The translations under genes were made by a program, and so were the position numbers. 11,486 nt of DNA, taken from Flavobacteriales bacterium (GTDB lineage: Bacteria > Bacteroidota > Bacteroidia > Flavobacteriales > Flavobacteriaceae). The notes beneath the pieces are model-generated. The model had not been told where the DNA came from. It worked only from the letters and a program-made list of their open reading frames with translations, and did no database searches. The number at the start of each line of letters is the position of its first letter. Position 1 is the first letter of the stretch. Shown here in pieces: positions 7,858 through 11,486 of this stretch. Location: positions 1 through 11,486 of the forward strand of contig JALVKK010000157.1 in the NCBI GenBank assembly GCA_027033875.1, in the 5' to 3' direction.

Positions 7858-9534
7858 GCTTGTCAAAGAACTTTCTTTATAACCGATTCTTTGTGCAACG
7901 GTTGTCAAATACTGTCCTTTTCGAAGCGTTAAAGGCTGCTCATAAACTTGCCAACGGGCATCAAAATTGATTTTTTCGACAGGTTTATCCGTAATCAAAT
8001 AAGCGATAGAAGCGCCCTTAGTCGGACAACTTAAATAATATTTTCCGTTCTTTTTTTCGATGAGTACACTTGCTGTTACCGGTTGCTGATAATTCGGCCA
8101 CATTTTAGCAATCAATTCGGACTCAGGCATTTTACCATAATCCGTTTTACCGTCCAAATGTTTATGTAAAGCCTGTCTCATTTCATTTAAAGCTTTCTTG
8201 TATTCCGGTTTGTCAGACACATCATTTAATTGATAAGGGTCTTTTTGACAGTCATAAAGTTCTTCCACGTTTTTAGTTTGAAACCAAGATTCTTGAATAG
8301 GATTGAGTTTAGCTTCCTTGTGTAATTTTAAAAATACGGGCATCATCGGAATTTGTTTTCGGTAATGAATATCCTTATATTTAGGCAATTCCGGATAATC
8401 GTTTTTGATGTACAAATAGCGTTTGCTACGTGCCGAACGAATACGATCGCTGTATTCGTCAAAACGGTCAGACGATCCGTAAACATATTGACGCGGTGCT
8501 GCTTGTCGGTCTCCTAAAAAAGCTTTACCTTCCATATAATCCGGTATGGGCGTCCGGGTTAAACTCAAAACGGTTGGTGCCAAATCGACAAAAGAAATCA
8601 AACGGTCGGTTCTACCTTTGTGCCGGCTATTGATATCTTTGACTAAAAACGGAACTTTTAATCCGGTATCATAAATTTCGCGTTTTTCACGAGGTAAAGG
8701 ACCGCCATGATCACTGTAAAAGAATATAATAGTATTGTCATAAAGTCCGGCATCTTTAAGTTGCTTGATAAAAATTCCAACTTCTTTATCCATCAATTCC
8801 ACATTGCTGTATAAGCGGGCAATGGTTTTTCGAGTGGCGGCGTTATCAGGAAGAAAAGGCGGAACGGGAACCGAATCAGGTGAAACGGTTAAAGGTAAAT
8901 TTTCATTTCGCCACAAACGACTTTCGTGAGTGGTTCCAATATTAAAAACAGCAAAAAACGGTTTATTACCGGGACGATGTTTCCAATGTGCTTGCCATGA
9001 GTTTTCATCCCAAGCGGTAAGCGGTGCCGCAAATTGATAATCTGTTTTGGGATTATTGGTACAATAATAGCCGTTTTTTCGTAAATATTCCGTAAAACAT
9101 TTGACATTACCCGGAATTACAGCTGAATATTGCCGTATTTTTTTACCCGATAAATCACGGATATTAACTTTGGTACTGTCCAAATATACACGTTTGCCCC
9201 AACCAAAAATATCTTTACCGGTACGCATATGAATGGTACCGATACTCGTAGGATACATTCCTGTTATAATCGCTGAACGACTCGGGGCGCAAACACCAAC
9301 GGTAGCATAGGCATTGTCATAAATCATACTTTCTTTGGCCAAAGCATCTAAATTAGGCGTTTTAGCTGTATGGTCACCGTAAAATGATAAAATCGGACTG
9401 ATATCTTCCGTTACTATCCAAACAATATTGGGTTTTTCTTTCTGTTTGTTTTTTTTAGTGTTTATCGATTGACACGACAATAAAAGAAAGGTTGAGACTA
9501 AAACATATATAAAAACATTTAATAATTTTTTCAT
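7843..9534 (-). CDS. Lipoprotein S1-family sulfatase (heparan N-sulfatase-like)
   Basis: This 563-residue protein belongs to the alkaline phosphatase-like type I sulfatases, which hydrolyse sulfate esters or sulfamates. The signature CAPSRSAIITG at 82-92 carries Cys82, to be converted to formylglycine, so a maturing enzyme (anaerobic-type or FGE) must be encoded elsewhere. Metal-site segments are TEDISP (43-48), where Glu-Asp replaces the commoner Asp-Asp, and SDHGG (274-278). Lys293 in GLKVPFLV and His203 are further probable active-site residues. The N-terminus is a lipoprotein signal with lipobox LLSC (Cys21). No acidic surface-export motif follows the Cys, so a periplasmic location is favoured. 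Residues about 485-553 form an extra C-terminal domain resembling the chitobiase/hexosaminidase C-terminal beta-sandwich (GASIAYLITD, LTLRKGQYL). The gene starts 17 bases after the GH10 gene, suggesting shared transcription and a sulfated glycan substrate. The SGSH-like subgroup is suggested by overall pattern; the true substrate is not determinable here. Confidence 0.93.
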   Translation of the reverse strand: MKKLLNVFIYVLVSTFLLLSCQSINTKKNKQKEKPNIVWIVTEDISPILSFYGDHTAKTPNLDALAKESMIYDNAYATVGVCAPSRSAIITGMYPTSIGTIHMRTGKDIFGWGKRVYLDSTKVNIRDLSGKKIRQYSAVIPGNVKCFTEYLRKNGYYCTNNPKTDYQFAAPLTAWDENSWQAHWKHRPGNKPFFAVFNIGTTHESRLWRNENLPLTVSPDSVPVPPFLPDNAATRKTIARLYSNVELMDKEVGIFIKQLKDAGLYDNTIIFFYSDHGGPLPREKREIYDTGLKVPFLVKDINSRHKGRTDRLISFVDLAPTVLSLTRTPIPDYMEGKAFLGDRQAAPRQYVYGSSDRFDEYSDRIRSARSKRYLYIKNDYPELPKYKDIHYRKQIPMMPVFLKLHKEAKLNPIQESWFQTKNVEELYDCQKDPYQLNDVSDKPEYKKALNEMRQALHKHLDGKTDYGKMPESELIAKMWPNYQQPVTASVLIEKKNGKYYLSCPTKGASIAYLITDKPVEKINFDARWQVYEQPLTLRKGQYLTTVAQRIGYKESSLTSSNSK

Positions 9535-9551
9535 AAGAATATTTTATGTTA

Positions 9552-11324
9552 TCAATTGATATTTATGATAAAATTTGCTTTTTCTTTGTTAAGATGCAAT
9601 TGCCCTTTGTGTATTTGTCCGTCTATATTAATTTCATATTGATAAATTCCCTCAAATCCTTTAGCGTTGAGTACGCCTTGTCTGTCTGTTTTTCGATTTA
9701 TTTTGGTTCGCCACAAGTTACGGGTTAATTCCAGATATGCTTGTCCCATTGCTCCCGGAGTGCCATCTTGCTGAAACAAGTCAACTTTACTTTTGTCATT
9801 TTTAAGCAATCCCCAAAAAATAAACCCGGTAAGCTTAGGGTGACTAAAAGCTGCAATCATAAAATCACGCGTATATTGTTTACGCAATTCCGTATCTTTA
9901 ACGTCCAATGTAAATTCGGATATCGCTATTTCTTTATTCAATTCGCCATAATAATCTAAAATTTCCAATACTCTTTCCGGTGGGGTCAAATCATTACCAA
10001 TATGACTTTGAATACCAATGCCGTCAACCAAACCACCGGTGTTTTGATCAATTCGTTTGATGAAATCATAATACCATTGTTGTTTTACACGATTGATACC
10101 TCCCTTACTGATAATACCGTATTCATTGACAAAACGTTTGGCTTTTGGCTGCAAGTTGTTAGTCATTTTAAAACCTTGATATAAAATCTTTTCAGAACCG
10201 GTTATACGTTGCAAATCTTGATTGGTATAAGCTTCGTTTACCACATCCCAAATATCAATTCTTTCTTTGGTTTGTCGCAAAATACTTCTGACATGATTAG
10301 TAATGAGCTTTTTAACCAATTCGGGATTATCTTGATTTTTTTTGATTTTCCCGGGCATATATCTAAATCCGGGCCAAATCAAAACATGTCCTTTGACTTT
10401 AATACCGTCATTATTTAATATATCAATGGCTTCTAAGGTCATTTGACGCCGTTTGGGTTGTTGCCACTGTCTGATTTTCAAATCATTTTCAAACACACAA
10501 ATATTGAAATATTCTTTTAATTTTTGGTAAGCAAGTGTATTATTTACCACATCTTTTGAACTGATAGTTGCACCGAAATCAAAATCGTGTCGTAGTAAAG
10601 TTAAATGAATAAGGGTGTTGTTAACAGGTTGATTTTTATAGATGAATTGTATTTTAAATTTTGTTTGACGCAAACTGTCAATACGTTTTAAAGCTTTTTG
10701 ACGCCACTTAGCATCTTTTTCCATGCCCTTATAAGTAATTTTTGTTTTGGGTAAATCACTTAGTTTAGTACCTTTGGGATATGCTAAAAAGCGTATATTT
10801 TTTAATAAAAATTCTTGCGGTCGAAAACCGAACTTAATAACCAAAGCTAAATTTTCGGCCGAAATATCCATGCCTGCCTGAAACGGCACGTAATATGTAT
10901 GCCAATTTGGGGTCAATGAGTTTGTTACTAATATATTATCTTGTTGTTTTGCAGATTGTTTAAATTGCCAATAGACCTTAGCTTCTCCGGTTTCTAAATC
11001 CGATTTGACACTTTTGGCATCAAAAGTCAGTAAAAAGACCTGATCTTTTTGAAAAGATTGCTTATTTAAAGGTATAGCGGTTGCTAATTTGTATATAAAA
11101 GGCGGTTGAATAAGAGTAACAAAATCAAAAATTGTATTTATCCCCGTGGTATTATCCTCAATATAGCGTATTTTACCGTATTTATTATCAATTCTAATTG
11201 TTTTTAAGCGATTATAGTCAATTAAATTTACAGTTTTATCAGCCTTAATAATATTTTGTTTTTGTGCGCAAGCGTGAATAAATATTGTTAAAATAAATAA
11301 TAAAATGAAATTAATTTTGTTCAT
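9552..11324 (-). CDS. Lipoprotein GH10 endo-xylanase-family hydrolase with N-terminal CBM-like domain
   Basis: The 590-residue protein begins with a lipoprotein signal (lipobox IHAC, Cys19). A beta-sandwich, carbohydrate-binding-like region follows at about 45-185, with NWHTYYVPFQAGMD and FLLKNIRFLAYPKG as closing strands. A linker of about 60 residues leads to the GH10 TIM barrel (about 245-535). The acid/base Glu364 is in WDVVNEAY and the nucleophile Glu470 in AISEFTLDV. His313 (KGHVLIW), Asn363, His441 (GIQSHI) and Trp504 (FIFWGLL) match other conserved GH10 active-site positions. Two departures stand out: Pro318 replaces the His that usually ends HTLVWH, and the second Trp of the usual VWG...SW segment is missing. 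GH10 enzymes are mostly endo-beta-1,4-xylanases with retaining mechanism. These changes and the adjacent sulfatase suggest a decorated or sulfated xylan-like substrate, which is inference. A short C-terminal extension (about 545-590) is strand-rich. The start overlaps the upstream SGNH gene by 14 bases. Confidence 0.92.
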   Translation of the reverse strand: MNKINFILLFILTIFIHACAQKQNIIKADKTVNLIDYNRLKTIRIDNKYGKIRYIEDNTTGINTIFDFVTLIQPPFIYKLATAIPLNKQSFQKDQVFLLTFDAKSVKSDLETGEAKVYWQFKQSAKQQDNILVTNSLTPNWHTYYVPFQAGMDISAENLALVIKFGFRPQEFLLKNIRFLAYPKGTKLSDLPKTKITYKGMEKDAKWRQKALKRIDSLRQTKFKIQFIYKNQPVNNTLIHLTLLRHDFDFGATISSKDVVNNTLAYQKLKEYFNICVFENDLKIRQWQQPKRRQMTLEAIDILNNDGIKVKGHVLIWPGFRYMPGKIKKNQDNPELVKKLITNHVRSILRQTKERIDIWDVVNEAYTNQDLQRITGSEKILYQGFKMTNNLQPKAKRFVNEYGIISKGGINRVKQQWYYDFIKRIDQNTGGLVDGIGIQSHIGNDLTPPERVLEILDYYGELNKEIAISEFTLDVKDTELRKQYTRDFMIAAFSHPKLTGFIFWGLLKNDKSKVDLFQQDGTPGAMGQAYLELTRNLWRTKINRKTDRQGVLNAKGFEGIYQYEINIDGQIHKGQLHLNKEKANFIININ

Positions 11325-11486
11325 TGATGTGATTTTTTATTCGGTTATACAATTTTTCGGCAAATTTTTCAGCGCCTTTTACACTCAAATGTACTTTGTC
11401 GTTCAAATCGGTTTCCGATGTCAGTTTTTCGCCTTCAATCAAATAGATATTTTGGTCGCCTTTTTCTTGTCTTTCTTTGATTATAT
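11311..11486 (-). CDS. SGNH/GDSL-type hydrolase, C-terminal fragment (cut by window edge)
   Basis: Only the last 57 residues are in the window, in the frame entering at 11484 and ending at TAA 11313-11311. The segment DLNDKVHLSVKGAEKFAEKL carries the D-x-x-H pair (Asp29, His32 of the visible part) followed by the K-G-x-x-x-x-A helix, the typical end of SGNH/GDSL hydrolases (catalytic Asp and His). Such enzymes often act as carbohydrate esterases, for example acetyl-xylan esterases. That role would fit the GH10 and sulfatase genes behind it, but the Ser-containing blocks lie outside the window. The last codons overlap the first 14 bases of the GH10 gene in another frame, implying translational coupling. 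The motif is short, so the family call is likely but not certain. Confidence 0.75.
   Translation of the reverse strand, partial: IIKERQEKGDQNIYLIEGEKLTSETDLNDKVHLSVKGAEKFAEKLYNRIKNHINEQN

Overview
The window reads as Bacteroidota DNA, most likely a Flavobacteriia-type, possibly marine, organism. It is AT-rich, shows no clear Shine-Dalgarno sequences, and carries two C-terminal type IX secretion sorting domains (YPNP... ending in short basic tails). It also has several signal-peptidase-II lipoproteins and a sulfatase/glycoside hydrolase cluster. Every gene I can support lies on the minus strand, so transcription runs from high to low coordinates.

Upstream block (about 11486 to 7843): the C-terminal end of an SGNH/GDSL-type hydrolase overlaps by 14 bases the start of a lipoprotein GH10 enzyme (endo-xylanase family, divergent active-site surroundings). 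After 17 bases follows a lipoprotein sulfatase of the Cys-type (CAPSR) S1 family. The three form a tight operon that looks like part of a polysaccharide utilisation locus. A possible deacetylase, a backbone hydrolase and a desulfatase together suggest a substituted, probably sulfated, xylan-like glycan. No SusC/SusD pair, regulator or sulfatase-maturing enzyme is in view.

Middle block (7744 to 6093): after a 98-base AT-rich gap with a candidate Bacteroidota -7 promoter element comes a small lysine-rich exported protein with two LTxxQ motifs (Spy/CpxP-like). Five bases later lies a secreted T9SS protein made of two tandem carbohydrate-binding-like modules without a recognisable catalytic domain. 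This block is closed by a strong intrinsic terminator (14-bp perfect stem plus T-tract).

Downstream block (6051 to 4): a secreted right-handed parallel beta-helix protein with a T9SS tail is followed, almost without a gap, by an eight-heme c-type cytochrome lipoprotein fused to HEAT-like and TPR repeats. After 51 bases comes Tex, a conserved housekeeping RNA-binding protein. The tex gene probably marks the edge of the accessory region.

There are no rRNA or tRNA genes, CRISPR arrays or insertion sequences, and no gene-free stretch longer than about 100 bases. The most unusual items are the octaheme-cytochrome/TPR protein coupled to a secreted beta-helix protein, the divergent GH10 enzyme, and the LTxxQ protein paired with the double-module T9SS protein.
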